DNA of 64,000 nt from an uncultured Oscillospiraceae bacterium (GCA_910588135.1 CAJUOT010000001.1:1-64000); one strand, 5' to 3'. Shown: positions 24,263-33,975, counted from the first letter of the stretch. Notes: a model not told the origin generated them from the sequence alone. Program-made: numbers and translations.

Positions 24263-25684
24263 ATGGAGAAAAAATCCGCAAAAGCAAACCCGGCGGAAAC
24301 TGTCAGCCTGCGGGCGGCAGATACCGTCAGGCCCGCCACAGCGGGCCCCGCCCAGGTCATCCGGGAGAGCAGCGCGCTGTCCAAGCTGTCCTTCCTCGTC
24401 TTTGGCCTTGGCAACCTGGTCAACAAGCAGATCATCCGCGGCCTTCTTTTCCTGGCCATTGAGGTGGGCTACATTGCCTATATGGTATCCTTCGGCGTGG
24501 CCGCGCTGGGGGACTTCGCCACCCTGGGCCTCCAGGAGCAGGCGGAGGTGTTCAACGAGGCCAAAGGCATATTTGAATACGTGCCCGGCGACAACTCCAT
24601 GCTGTGTATGCTTTACGGCGTCATCACCATCGTGCTGACGGGCATCGTCCTCGCCGTGGCCTATATGTCCATGAAGAGCGCCTACTGTACCCAGAAGCGC
24701 AAGGAGCGCGGTATGCCCCTCCCCACGTTCCGCGACGATCTCCACTCCCTGCTGGAGGAGAACATCCACGGGATGCTCATGGCGTTCCCGATGTTCGGCA
24801 TCATCGCCTTCACCGTCATTCCCCTGATCTTCATGATCCTGATCGCCTTTACCAATTACGACCGAAATCACCAGCCCCCCGGAAACCTGTTTGACTGGGT
24901 TGGGCTGAGCAACTTTGCGCAGCTGTTCACCAGCGGCAGCCGTCTGGCCACCACGTTCTGGCCGGTGCTGGGCTGGACCCTGATCTGGGCCGTGGCCGCC
25001 ACCGCCAGCAACTTCATCCTGGGTATGCTGCTGGCGCTGCTCATCAACCGGAAGGGCACCTACGGCAAGGGGTTCTGGCGCTTCCTGTTTGTGCTGTCCA
25101 TCGCCGTGCCCCAGTTTGTCTCCCTGCTGAGCATGCGCACCATCTTCAACGCAAACGGCCCGGTGAACATCATACTGCGGACCATCGGGGTGATCGGGGC
25201 GACAGAGTCCATCCCCTTCTTCACCAACGAGCTCACCGCCAAGCTGACCATCATCGGCATCAACATCTGGATCGGCGTGCCCTATACGATGCTGTCCACC
25301 ACCGGTATCCTGCAAAACATCCCCACAGAGCTGTATGAGGCGGCGCGCATCGACGGGGCCAAGCCGCCCACGATCTTCCGCAAGATCACCCTGCCGTACA
25401 TGATGTTCGTCATGACGCCCACCCTGATCACCTCCTTCACGGGCAACATCAACAACTTCAACGTCATCTACCTGCTGACGGGCGGCGGGCCGGACTCTCT
25501 GGACTACTACTTTGCGGGCAAGACCGATCTGCTGATCACCTGGCTGTACCGCCTGACGATTACCCAGAAGGATTACAACATCGGTTCGGTCATCGGCATT
25601 ATGACCTTCATTGTGCTGGCGATCACCTCGCTGCTTACCTTCCACCAGACAGGCGCATACAAGGATGAGGGGGCGTTCCAATAA
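24263..25684 (+). CDS. Maltodextrin ABC transporter permease, MalF type
   Basis: A 473-residue inner-membrane permease. The Met start at 24263 precedes a ~45-residue cytoplasmic N-tail, several helices, and a larger loop region before the conserved core, as in MalF-type permeases. The coupling EAA loop is YEAARIDGAKPPTIFRKITLPYM. Segments such as NFAQLF, INRKGTYGKGFWR and YLLTGGGPDS are typical of the family. It ends in TAATG overlapping the next permease. With the MalG partner and the (frameshifted) binding protein it imports maltodextrins; no dedicated ATPase is in the locus, so a shared MsmK-like ATPase encoded elsewhere is expected. Confidence 0.9.
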   Translation: MEKKSAKANPAETVSLRAADTVRPATAGPAQVIRESSALSKLSFLVFGLGNLVNKQIIRGLLFLAIEVGYIAYMVSFGVAALGDFATLGLQEQAEVFNEAKGIFEYVPGDNSMLCMLYGVITIVLTGIVLAVAYMSMKSAYCTQKRKERGMPLPTFRDDLHSLLEENIHGMLMAFPMFGIIAFTVIPLIFMILIAFTNYDRNHQPPGNLFDWVGLSNFAQLFTSGSRLATTFWPVLGWTLIWAVAATASNFILGMLLALLINRKGTYGKGFWRFLFVLSIAVPQFVSLLSMRTIFNANGPVNIILRTIGVIGATESIPFFTNELTAKLTIIGINIWIGVPYTMLSTTGILQNIPTELYEAARIDGAKPPTIFRKITLPYMMFVMTPTLITSFTGNINNFNVIYLLTGGGPDSLDYYFAGKTDLLITWLYRLTITQKDYNIGSVIGIMTFIVLAITSLLTFHQTGAYKDEGAFQ

Positions 25685-26538
25685 TGAAGCTTAGAAAGAA
25701 TCTCGCCAACATTGCCAGCCACGCGCTGCTGGCCGTCCTGGGTCTCATCTGGGTTTCGCCCATCTTCTACGTCATGCTGACTTCCCTCCGCGCGGAGGGC
25801 GGCTCCTACAAGAGCTACATCTGGCCCAAGGGCTTCACCATGGACAACTATGTCAATCTGTTCAACACCAGCAACAGTATCATCGACTTCAAGCGCTGGT
25901 TCCTGAACACGCTGGTGATCGCCATTTTCAGCACCGTCATCTCCGCGTTCTTCGTGGTGTGCGTGGCCTACTGCATGAGCCGCCTGCGCTTCCGGATGCG
26001 CAAGCCCTTCCTGAATTTTGCCATGATCCTGGGGATGTTCCCCGGCTTCATGTCCATGGTTGCCGTGTACTACATTCTGAAGGGCCTGGGCTTCCTGGAG
26101 ACCGGGGTGCTCAAGCAGGTGGCGCTGGTGCTGGTCTACTCAGGCGGCGCGGGGTTGGGCTTCTATATCGCCAAGGGCTTTTTGGACACCATTCCCAAGG
26201 CCATTGACGAGGCGGCCTATATGGACGGCGCCACCAAGTGGCAGACGCTGATTCATATCACCCTGCCGCTGTCCAAGCCCATCATCACCTACACCCTGCT
26301 GACCGCCTTCATGGGCCCCTGGGTGGATTACATTTTCGCCAAGGTCATCATGGGCAACGATGCCCAGTATTATACCATTGCCATCGGTCTGTGGACCATG
26401 CTGGAGCAGGAGTATGTGGAGTACTATTACACCCAGTTCTACGCCGGATGTGTGATGATCTCCATCCCCATTGCAATCCTGTTCCTGTTTACGCAGAAGT
26501 ACTATGTTGAGGGCGTGTCCGGGGCCGTGAAGGGCTGA
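25684..26538 (+). CDS. Maltodextrin ABC transporter permease, MalG type
   Basis: A 284-residue permease with six predicted helices. The start ATG overlaps the MalF stop by one base. The EAA loop is DEAAYMDGATKWQTLIHITLPLSKP and the protein ends FTQKYYVEGVSGAVKG, the standard C-terminus of MalG proteins. It pairs with the upstream permease. The pullulanase gene begins 183 bp downstream without an obvious terminator, so extracellular starch cleavage and uptake are probably co-expressed. Confidence 0.92.
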   Translation: MKLRKNLANIASHALLAVLGLIWVSPIFYVMLTSLRAEGGSYKSYIWPKGFTMDNYVNLFNTSNSIIDFKRWFLNTLVIAIFSTVISAFFVVCVAYCMSRLRFRMRKPFLNFAMILGMFPGFMSMVAVYYILKGLGFLETGVLKQVALVLVYSGGAGLGFYIAKGFLDTIPKAIDEAAYMDGATKWQTLIHITLPLSKPIITYTLLTAFMGPWVDYIFAKVIMGNDAQYYTIAIGLWTMLEQEYVEYYYTQFYAGCVMISIPIAILFLFTQKYYVEGVSGAVKG

Positions 26539-26721
26539 CCTCGGTCAATACCCCAACTCCGCGGGAAGCCCGTGCTTCCCCGGGCAGCGAACTTTGGGCG
26601 TGGCTTACGCCCTCCTCCCCGCCAATGCGCGTGGGTATCCGTTCCGTCTGGGCGGATGCCTGCCGCATTGGGGGAAGAGCCGTGGGCCTGTTTTTTTTAC
26701 CTAATTTTGGAGGGAACGTTC

Positions 26722-29412
26722 ATGAAAAAGACTGCAAAAGCGCTTTTCCTGGTTGTGCTGGCCGCCTTGCTGGCCATGCAGACTGTGCTGGTCTCGGCAG
26801 CTTCTGCAGCCGGCGGGGACAGCGCGCTGACCCTGAAGGTGCACTATCACCGGGAGGACGGCGATTACAGCCAGTGGAGTGCGTGGCTCTGGGAGATCGG
26901 CGGTGACGGCGGGGATTTCCCCTTCCAGGAGGAGGACGGCGAGATGGTGGCGACCAAGACAATCACGCCGGGCGTCACCAATATAGGCTATATCATCCGC
27001 ACGCCGGACTGGGGCAAGGACATTGACGCGGACCAGTTTGTGGACATCTCAGAGGTGGTGACTGGCACCGTGCATATCTACATAGAGTCAGGTGTGGAGG
27101 GGTGCGCCAAGGAGTACGGCGAGGATGTGGTCATTGGGACCAGACTGAAAACAGCGGTCTATAACGGCGACGGGACGGTTACCGTCACCATGACCGGCGA
27201 AATTGAGGCGGATCTGGCCGGGGCGTTCGCCGTGATGGGCAGGGAGGGCCAGATCGCCGTGTCCGGAGTGACCGCCGGGAGCGGTTTCACCTATACCGTG
27301 GCGCTGAGCCAGGAGCTGGACCCGTTCCAGAAGTATACCATTACCTACGATGGCTCCGAGTACAGCCTCACCATCCCCAGCGTATACTCCACTCCGGAAT
27401 TTGAGGAGGAGTATACCTATGCGGGGGACGACCTGGGTGCGGTGTGGAGCAAGGACTCCACTGCCTTCCGGGTGTGGGCCCCCACGGCGCAGTCGGTCAG
27501 CGTGAAGCTCTACGAGTCAGGCAACAGCGCCGGGCGGGACGTGATCGACGAGATTGAGATGGCCCGGGATGCAAACGGAACGTGGACGGCGAAAAAGGCC
27601 GGGGATCTGAACGGCGTCTATTACACCTATATCGTAACCATCGACGGGGTGAAGTCCGAGGCGTGCGATCCCTATGCCCGCACCACCGGCCTGAGCGGCG
27701 CCAGGGCTATGGTCATTGACCTGGACGGGACGGACCCGGAGGGCTGGGACGGCGACAAGGCCCCCCACGCCGGGAAATCCATCACCGACGCGGTGATTTA
27801 CGAGCTCCACGTCCGCGACCTGTCCGCGGACGAAAACTCCGGCATCGCCAGCACAGGGAAGTTCCTGGGCCTGACGGAGACCGGGACGAAAACCCCCGGC
27901 GGCGTGTCCACCGGCCTGGACCATATCAAGGACCTGGGCGTGACCCATGTGCATCTTCTCCCGGTCTATGACTTCGGCTCAGTGGAGGAGACGCTCACCG
28001 TAGGCAACCCCTTCAACTGGGGCTATGATCCGGTGAACTACAATGTGCCGGAGGGCTCCTACGCCACCGACCCCTTCAACGGCGAGGTCCGGGTGCGGGA
28101 GATGAAGCAGATGGTGAAGGGGTTCCACGACAACGGCATCGGGGTCATTATGGACGTTGTTTACAACCATGTGCAGGATGCCGGGACGTTCAATTTCAAC
28201 CGGATCGTGCCGGGGTACTTCTCCAGGGTGGATGACAGCGGCGTGTACTCCAACGGCTCCGGCTGCGGGAACGACACCGCCTCCGAGCGCTCTATGGTGC
28301 GCAAGTATATTGTGGATTCCGTCTGCTACTGGGCGGATGAGTACCACATTGACGGATTCCGCTTTGACCTGGTGGGCCTGCTGGACACTGAGACTGTCAA
28401 TCAGATTGTGGAAGAGGTCCACAAAAGCCACCCGGATGTCATTTTCTATGGGGAAGGCTGGACCATGTCTACCGAGGCCACCAAGGAAGGCCTCACCATG
28501 GCCACCCAGCAGAACGCCGGCCAGACGCCTGGATTTGCCTACTTCAATGACACCATCCGGGACGGGCTGAAGGGCAGCGTGTTTGACGACACCGACCCGG
28601 GCTACGTCTCCGGCAAGCCAGGCCTGGAGGAGGCCATCACCCGCTGTTTCCTGGGCGCGGACAGCTGGTGCCCTGCCCCTGCCCAGACCGTCAACTACGC
28701 CTCCTGCCACGACAACCTGACCCTGTTTGACCATCTCCAGACCGCCCGGCCAGAGGCCGGGTTTGAGGAGCTGGTCCGCATGAACAAGCTGGCCGCGGCG
28801 GTGTACATGACCGCCCAGGGCGTGCCGTTCATGCAGGCGGGAGAGGAGATGCTGCGTACCAAGGTGAACGAGGACGGCACCTTCAACTCCAACAGCTACA
28901 ACGCATCGGACGAGGTCAACTGCCTGAAGTGGGGCGATCTGGAAAACCAGGATTATGCGGACGTCTACGAGTATTACAAGGGCCTTATCGCTTTCCGCAA
29001 GGCCCACGGGGCGCTCCGGCTTACCACGGCGGAGGAGGTTGCCGCGGCCGTCAAGCCGGTGGAGGGCCTGGATGCCAATGTGCTGGCGTTTGACATTCAG
29101 GGCGGAGTCAACGGGGAGACTGCGGAAGAGCTGTTTGTGATTTTCAACGCCAACGAGGCGGGGACGTCCGTGGCCATCCCGGAGGGCAGCTGGAATGTCT
29201 ATGTAAACGGCGAAAAGGCCGGGACGTCTGTGCTGGAGACCGTGAAGGGGGGGAGCGTGGCGGTGGAGCCCGTATCCGCCCTGGTGCTGGTGCGCGAGCC
29301 GTCCCAGGGGAGCACCGGTGTGCTCCCGGCTGCCGCCGCGGTGTTGGCGGTATGCGGGCTGGCCGGGGCGGCGGTTGCCGTTGCACACGGAAAGCGCGCC
29401 AAAAAGGAATGA
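26722..29412 (+). CDS. pulA: Cell-surface type I pullulanase (GH13_14) with CBM41
   Basis: An 896-residue exported enzyme cleaving alpha-1,6 linkages of pullulan and branched starch. A signal peptide (MKKTAKALFLVVLAALLAMQ) precedes a CBM41 domain (residues ~35-125, KVHYHREDGDYSQWSAWLW). Then comes an N-terminal beta domain (CBM48-like, FRVWAPTAQSV) and the GH13 barrel with the type I pullulanase hallmark NWGYDP. Catalytic residues are Asp549 (GFRFDLVG), Glu578 (GEGW) and Asp664 (SCHDN). A C-terminal hydrophobic helix followed by KRAKKE anchors it to the membrane; there is no LPXTG. The ATG at 26722 follows GGAGGG. Products would enter by the adjacent ABC importer and be finished by GH133 and GH13_31 enzymes. 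Confidence 0.94.
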   Translation: MKKTAKALFLVVLAALLAMQTVLVSAASAAGGDSALTLKVHYHREDGDYSQWSAWLWEIGGDGGDFPFQEEDGEMVATKTITPGVTNIGYIIRTPDWGKDIDADQFVDISEVVTGTVHIYIESGVEGCAKEYGEDVVIGTRLKTAVYNGDGTVTVTMTGEIEADLAGAFAVMGREGQIAVSGVTAGSGFTYTVALSQELDPFQKYTITYDGSEYSLTIPSVYSTPEFEEEYTYAGDDLGAVWSKDSTAFRVWAPTAQSVSVKLYESGNSAGRDVIDEIEMARDANGTWTAKKAGDLNGVYYTYIVTIDGVKSEACDPYARTTGLSGARAMVIDLDGTDPEGWDGDKAPHAGKSITDAVIYELHVRDLSADENSGIASTGKFLGLTETGTKTPGGVSTGLDHIKDLGVTHVHLLPVYDFGSVEETLTVGNPFNWGYDPVNYNVPEGSYATDPFNGEVRVREMKQMVKGFHDNGIGVIMDVVYNHVQDAGTFNFNRIVPGYFSRVDDSGVYSNGSGCGNDTASERSMVRKYIVDSVCYWADEYHIDGFRFDLVGLLDTETVNQIVEEVHKSHPDVIFYGEGWTMSTEATKEGLTMATQQNAGQTPGFAYFNDTIRDGLKGSVFDDTDPGYVSGKPGLEEAITRCFLGADSWCPAPAQTVNYASCHDNLTLFDHLQTARPEAGFEELVRMNKLAAAVYMTAQGVPFMQAGEEMLRTKVNEDGTFNSNSYNASDEVNCLKWGDLENQDYADVYEYYKGLIAFRKAHGALRLTTAEEVAAAVKPVEGLDANVLAFDIQGGVNGETAEELFVIFNANEAGTSVAIPEGSWNVYVNGEKAGTSVLETVKGGSVAVEPVSALVLVREPSQGSTGVLPAAAAVLAVCGLAGAAVAVAHGKRAKKE

Positions 29413-29471
29413 GCCGCAGCGCAATGACCTCGGCCTGACGGAAGAACGCAGCGGTCAGGCAATACAGAAAA

Positions 29472-29510
29472 CAGGCCGTCTCCGGACCATGCAGGTCCGG
29501 AGACGGCCTG
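29472..29510 (+). terminator. Hairpin after the pullulanase gene
   Basis: A perfect 17-bp stem (CAGGCCGTCTCCGGACC and complement) with a 5-nt loop. It has no T-run but is the only candidate 3' structure. Confidence 0.7.
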
Positions 29511-29582
29511 CTGCCATTTGGCGCCAGGGGATGCCGCGCCTGCCGGAAGCGGAGCATTTATTACAAAATCCGCCGATCGCTC

Positions 29583-29611
29583 TTGTGAAATCGTTGTGCA
29601 GATGTTATAAT
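29583..29611 (+). promoter_or_regulatory. Promoter for the TGS-uridine kinase gene
   Basis: TTGTGA (29583-29588) and TATAAT (29606-29611), 17-bp spacer, 85 bp before the ATG. Confidence 0.7.
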
Positions 29612-29695
29612 ATGTCGAAAGAACACGCTTGGAAAGGCTGGAGAAACACGGCCCCATTTCCAGGCGGGAACCACACATCGTAAGGAGGCCATCTC

Positions 29696-31366
29696 ATGGA
29701 AGAGAAAAAATTGATCAAGGTTACGGTGGACGGGAAGACATATGAGTATCCGGACGGGACGTCCTACCGGACTGTCGCGGCGGATTTTCAGGACCGTTTT
29801 CCCTGCGACATCCTGCTGGTCAACCGGGACGGGAAGCTCTGTGAGCTCCACAAGCTCCTGGACCGGGACTGCTCGCTGAGGATGGTCACCGCCAAAGACA
29901 TCCCCGGCATCCAGACGTATGAGCGCAGTGCGGTGTTTCTGATGCTGAAGGCGTTCTACGACGTGGTGGGTCAGGACAACGTGGAGCGCCTCTCCCTGGA
30001 ATACTCCCTCAGCCGCTCCCTTTTCATGCGAGCTCAGGGCAATTTCACCCTGGACGCCGGTTTGCTGGCCAAGGTGGAGGGGCGGATGCGGGAACTGTCC
30101 AACCAGGCCCTTCCCATTGAGAAGCGCTCCATTAACACCGACGACGCCATGGAGCTGTTCCGGAAGGAGCGGTTGTTTCACAAGGCCCGGCTCCTCAGCT
30201 TCCGTGTCAATTCCCACGTCAATGTCTACTCTCTGGACGGTTTTGTGGACTACTTCTACGGCTACATGGTGCCGGACACCGGATATATCCGGTGCTTCGC
30301 CCTGGAGCTGTTTGAAGACGGCTTCATCCTGCGCCTGCCCACCCTGAAGGACCCCGACCACCTGGGGGAGTTCAGGCCCTCTATGAAGGTGTTCCGGGCG
30401 CTGTCCGAGTCTTCCCTGCACGCCAAGGCGCTGGACGCCTCCAACGTGGCGGATTTGAACACCGCCATCTCCCGGGGCGGCGCCACGTCGTTGATCCTGA
30501 CCTACGAGGCCATGATGGAAAAGAAGATCGGCGACATTGCCGCCGAGATCGCGGCCCGGAAGGAGGTCCGCTTCGTCATGATCGCGGGCCCCTCTTCTTC
30601 CGGCAAAACCACCTTTTCCCACCGGCTGTCCACCCAGCTGCGCGCCTGCGGCCTGCGGCCCCACGCCATCGCCACGGACAACTATTTCGTCAACCGGGAC
30701 AGAACCCCCAGGGATGAAAACGGCAACTACGATTTCGAGGGCCTGGGGGCTATGGATGTGGAGCAGTTCAACACGGACATGGTGCGGCTGCTGAACGGCG
30801 AGACGGTGGAGATGCCCACCTACAACTTCAAAAAGGGGCAGCGCGAATATAACGGCAATTTCCTCACCCTGGGGGACGGGGATGTGTTGGTCATTGAGGG
30901 GATTCACTGCCTCAACGACCAGTTCACCTACGCCCTGCCCAAAGAGAGCAAGTACAGAATTTACATCAGCTGCCTCACCACATTGAACGTGGACGACCAC
31001 AACCGCATTCCCACCACCGACGCCCGCCTGCTGCGGCGGATCGAGCGGGACGCGCGGACCCGCGGCTACAGCGCCCAGGCTACCATCAAGATGTGGCCCT
31101 CCGTCCGGCGGGGCGAGGAGAACAACATCTTCCCCTTCCAGGACAGCGCGGACACCATTTTCAACTCCTCCTTGATTTACGAGACGGCCCTGCTCAAGCC
31201 CTATGTCCAGCCTCTGCTGTTTGGCGTACCCCGGGGCAGCGAGGAGTACATTGAGGCCAAACGGCTGCTGAAGTTCCTGAATTACTTCCTGCCCATCCCG
31301 GCGGACGATGTCCCCAAGACCTCCCTCATCCGGGAGTTTATCGGCGGGGGCTGTTACCACAGCTGA
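29696..31366 (+). CDS. TGS-domain uridine kinase-like nucleoside kinase
   Basis: A 556-residue cytosolic protein widespread in Clostridia. Residues 1-65 resemble the TGS domain of threonyl-tRNA synthetase (KVTVDGKTYEYPDGTSYRTV). A linker region of ~200 residues, including YERSAVFLMLKAFYDVVG, follows and looks like the synthetase second additional domain. The C-terminal half is a uridine-kinase P-loop NTPase with Walker A GPSSSGKTT near residue 300, TDNYFVNRD as substrate loop and FVPR-type YGVPRGSEE near the end. It probably phosphorylates uridine or a related nucleoside; the fused tRNA-synthetase-like region hints at RNA binding. AAGGAGG precedes the ATG. Confidence 0.9.
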   Translation: MEEKKLIKVTVDGKTYEYPDGTSYRTVAADFQDRFPCDILLVNRDGKLCELHKLLDRDCSLRMVTAKDIPGIQTYERSAVFLMLKAFYDVVGQDNVERLSLEYSLSRSLFMRAQGNFTLDAGLLAKVEGRMRELSNQALPIEKRSINTDDAMELFRKERLFHKARLLSFRVNSHVNVYSLDGFVDYFYGYMVPDTGYIRCFALELFEDGFILRLPTLKDPDHLGEFRPSMKVFRALSESSLHAKALDASNVADLNTAISRGGATSLILTYEAMMEKKIGDIAAEIAARKEVRFVMIAGPSSSGKTTFSHRLSTQLRACGLRPHAIATDNYFVNRDRTPRDENGNYDFEGLGAMDVEQFNTDMVRLLNGETVEMPTYNFKKGQREYNGNFLTLGDGDVLVIEGIHCLNDQFTYALPKESKYRIYISCLTTLNVDDHNRIPTTDARLLRRIERDARTRGYSAQATIKMWPSVRRGEENNIFPFQDSADTIFNSSLIYETALLKPYVQPLLFGVPRGSEEYIEAKRLLKFLNYFLPIPADDVPKTSLIREFIGGGCYHS

Positions 31367-31376
31367 GCCAAATGGA

Positions 31377-31410
31377 TTTGAAAGGCACGCCTTCGGCGTG
31401 CCTTTCAAAA
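31377..31410 (+). terminator. Intrinsic terminator of the uridine kinase gene
   Basis: A 15-bp stem (TTTGAAAGGCACGCC / GGCGTGCCTTTCAAA) closed by a TTC loop. Confidence 0.8.
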
Positions 31411-31416
31411 TGGGGC

Positions 31417-31444
31417 TTGACAAATAGAGCGGTTGTACTATAAT
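31417..31444 (+). promoter_or_regulatory. Promoter for the radical-SAM operon
   Basis: TTGACA (31417-31422) and TATAAT (31439-31444) with a 16-bp spacer, 54 bp before the ATG at 31498. Confidence 0.8.
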
Positions 31445-31497
31445 ATAGATACAAACGTTTGATTTGCGGGCCGTGCGCCCGCCGGAGGAGGGGCCCT

Positions 31498-32766
31498 ATG
31501 GAGGTCATGGACAAGCTCACCATCCTGGCCGACGCCGCCAAGTACGACGCCGCCTGCACCTCCAGCGGGGTGGTGCGGGGGGCGAGGCCGGGGACCATCG
31601 GCACCGCCACAAACTCCGGCTGCTGCCACACTTTTTCCGCCGACGGGCGGTGCGTTTCCCTGCTGAAGGTGCTCTATACCAACCACTGCTGCTATGACTG
31701 TGCCTATTGTGTCAACCGCCGCTCCAACGACGTGCGCCGCACCGCCTTCACCCCCCGGGAGCTGGCAGAGCTCACCATCCAGTTTTACCGCAGGAATTAT
31801 ATTGAGGGGTTGTTTCTGTCCTCCGCAGTGCTGAAAAACCCAGATTATACCACTGAACGGATGATTGAGACCCTGCGCCTGCTGCGCACAGAATACCATT
31901 TCAACGGGTATATCCACGCCAAGGCCATCCCGGGGGCGGACCCCGGTCTCACTTACGAACTGGGGCTGCTGGCCGACCGGCTGAGCGTCAACATCGAGCT
32001 GCCCTCGGAATCCTCTTTGAGCCTGCTGGCCCCGGACAAGAGCAAGGCGGCTATTTTCAAGCCCATGGCCCAGATCCGGGATGGGGCGGCCCAGTCCAAG
32101 GCGGAGCTGAAGCTGTACCGCCACGCCCCCCGGTTTGCCCCGGCGGGCCAGTCCACCCAGATGATCGTGGGCGCCACCCCGGAGAGCGACCGGCACATTT
32201 TGGCCCTCACCGAAGGGCTTTACCGGAAATACCGCCTGAAACGGGTGTTTTTCTCCGCCTATATGCCGGTGTCCGACCATAAGAACCTGCCCGTCCCCGC
32301 AGGGTTCAAACCGCCTCTTTTGCGGGAGCACCGCCTTTACCAGGCGGACTGGCTGCTGCGGTTTTACGGGTTCACCGCCGGGGAAATTCTGGACGAGGGC
32401 CGCCCCAACTTCGACGAGGCCCTGGACCCCAAGAGCGACTGGGCCCTGCGCCATCCGGAGTTTTTTCCGGTGGAGGTGAACCGTGCGGATTACGAGACCA
32501 TCCTGCGGGTCCCCGGCGTGGGCGTGCGGGGAGCCAGGAAGATTGTCACCGCCCGCCGGTACGGCCCCCTCTCTTTCGAGGGGCTGAAGCGGTTGGGGAT
32601 CGTGATGAAGCGGGCCCAGTATTTCATCACCTGCTCGGGGCGGATGCTGCCCGGGCTGCGGTTCAGCCCGGACACCGTTTACCGCCGCCTCACGGGGCTG
32701 GAGCGGGAGGCGCTCCCCCCGGAACAGGGGGAACAGATCACCCTGTTTGACTCCATGATCAGTTGA
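31498..32766 (+). CDS. Putative DNA modification/repair radical SAM protein (TIGR03916-type)
   Basis: A 422-residue radical-SAM enzyme. The cluster motif Cys64-x3-Cys68-x2-Cys71 is NHCCYDCAYC, in the characteristic context LLKVLYTNHCCYDCAYCVNRR. Upstream, AAKYDAACTSSG and GCCHTFSADGRCVSLLK are signatures of this family, which co-occurs with a TIGR03915/DUF4130 protein and often a uracil-DNA-glycosylase-like domain. The C-terminus carries a helix-hairpin-helix segment (VPGVGVRGARKIV) fitting DNA contact. ATG at 31498 follows GGAGGAGGGG. The partner gene is present at 33132 in the same operon. Activity on DNA is inferred from the family, not shown. Confidence 0.88.
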   Translation: MEVMDKLTILADAAKYDAACTSSGVVRGARPGTIGTATNSGCCHTFSADGRCVSLLKVLYTNHCCYDCAYCVNRRSNDVRRTAFTPRELAELTIQFYRRNYIEGLFLSSAVLKNPDYTTERMIETLRLLRTEYHFNGYIHAKAIPGADPGLTYELGLLADRLSVNIELPSESSLSLLAPDKSKAAIFKPMAQIRDGAAQSKAELKLYRHAPRFAPAGQSTQMIVGATPESDRHILALTEGLYRKYRLKRVFFSAYMPVSDHKNLPVPAGFKPPLLREHRLYQADWLLRFYGFTAGEILDEGRPNFDEALDPKSDWALRHPEFFPVEVNRADYETILRVPGVGVRGARKIVTARRYGPLSFEGLKRLGIVMKRAQYFITCSGRMLPGLRFSPDTVYRRLTGLEREALPPEQGEQITLFDSMIS

Positions 32767-32791
32767 CATCATGTTTGAGGAGGGACAAACC

Positions 32792-33088
32792 ATGAAAGGC
32801 AAATCTCAGACTGCCCCAAAGGACATACCCGCCAATTACCCCATGGGCCGGTGCGGCTTTTACTGCGGCTGCTGTCCGGCCTATGTAAATCATGAGTGTG
32901 AGGGCTGCGTCCCCGCGCACCAGGGGGGCGAGTGCTTCAGCCGGGACTGTGCGGAGCGCAGGGGAGTGGAGTTCTGCCCCCGGTGCCCGGAGTTTCCCTG
33001 TCAGGCGCTTTTCCAGAAGCCCCATGCCACCGTCCTGGACAGGGACTGGCTCCTCTGGTGGAAAAAGCGGAAGCATTCGGAAGCGTGA
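32792..33088 (+). CDS. DUF3795-type cysteine-rich small protein
   Basis: A 98-residue protein whose core MGRCGFYCGCCPAY, EGCVPAHQGGEC, and FCPRCPEFPC match the DUF3795 zinc-finger-like family, with about a dozen cysteines arranged in CxxC-like pairs. Metal binding is likely; no reaction is known. ATG at 32792 is favoured because GAGGAGGG lies directly before it; an in-frame ATG at 32771 lies upstream of that site. The gene sits between the radical-SAM gene (26 bp away) and the TIGR03915-type gene (44 bp away), inside what is usually a two-gene unit. Confidence 0.82.
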   Translation: MKGKSQTAPKDIPANYPMGRCGFYCGCCPAYVNHECEGCVPAHQGGECFSRDCAERRGVEFCPRCPEFPCQALFQKPHATVLDRDWLLWWKKRKHSEA

Positions 33089-33131
33089 GACCTTTGGGCC
33101 GGCCCGCTGGTCTCCTTGGGGGGGAGCGTAT

Positions 33132-33971
33132 TTGGAACCAGTCTGCTACCGTTACGACGGCACCTTTGCCGGTTTTTTGACCTGCGTTTGGGATGCTTTG
33201 GAGAATCAGATTGAGCCAGTAGGCTTCTTCTCTCCTGACGGCGGGGCCACCCTCTGGGAGGAGCGGGAGCCGCCTGCCGACCGGGAGCGGGCCCGGCGGC
33301 TGTATGCCGCTTTGGCGAGGCGGGTGTCCCCTGCTTTTCAAAAGCTGGTCGCCCGGGGATTTCTCACCTGTCTGCCGGAAAAGGAGCTGGCCCTGCTGAC
33401 CCTTGTCCGCCGGGGGCTGCGGGAGGGGGACCGGGTGCGTTTGGATCTCAGCGACCCGGTGATGGCCCGGGTGAACCTGGCGCTGGCGAAGATGTGGACG
33501 GAGTGGGACCACCTGAAGGGCTTCATCCGCTTTTCCGACCTGGACGGCATGCTGGTGGGGGAGATCGAGCCCAAAAACCGGGTGCTGCCTCTGCTGGCGG
33601 GGCACTTCGCCGCCCGGTATTCCGGGGAGCGGCTGGCGCTGTACGACAGGACGCACCACGAGATATTCCTCTCCGACCGGGGGCGGTGGAAGCTCCTCCC
33701 CGCAGAGGACTTCCGCATGGGCCCTGCCGGAGAGACAGAGCGGGCCTATCGGGCCATGTGGCGGAAATACTATCAGACCATTGCCATTGAGGGGCGGCGC
33801 AACCCCAAATGCCAATCCACCCATCTGCCCAAGCGGTACCGGCACGTGATGACCGAATTTATTTCGGATGAGGAGATGGAGACAGCCCTGCCGGGACAGA
33901 TTCCGGCAGGCGCTCTGGAAACGGGGCTGCAGGCCGGCGGGAGCAGGGACGCCCCTGGCGCGGCCGAATAA
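33132..33971 (+). CDS. Probable DNA metabolism protein (TIGR03915/DUF4130-type)
   Basis: A 279-residue protein starting YRYDGTFAGFLTCVWDAL and containing KEWDHLKGFIRF-like TEWDHLKGFIRFSDLDG, then LAGHFAARYSGERLALYDRTH, all typical of the TIGR03915 proteins paired with TIGR03916 radical-SAM enzymes. The C-terminal YYQTIAIEGRRNPKCQSTHLPKRYR segment is a highly conserved family signature. Family members are sometimes fused to uracil-DNA glycosylase; no glycosylase is fused here. The start is taken as TTG at 33132 with GGGGGGGAGC upstream; no ATG is available near the conserved N-terminus. A strong bidirectional terminator follows. Confidence 0.85.
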   Translation: MEPVCYRYDGTFAGFLTCVWDALENQIEPVGFFSPDGGATLWEEREPPADRERARRLYAALARRVSPAFQKLVARGFLTCLPEKELALLTLVRRGLREGDRVRLDLSDPVMARVNLALAKMWTEWDHLKGFIRFSDLDGMLVGEIEPKNRVLPLLAGHFAARYSGERLALYDRTHHEIFLSDRGRWKLLPAEDFRMGPAGETERAYRAMWRKYYQTIAIEGRRNPKCQSTHLPKRYRHVMTEFISDEEMETALPGQIPAGALETGLQAGGSRDAPGAAE

Positions 33972-33975
33972 ACGG

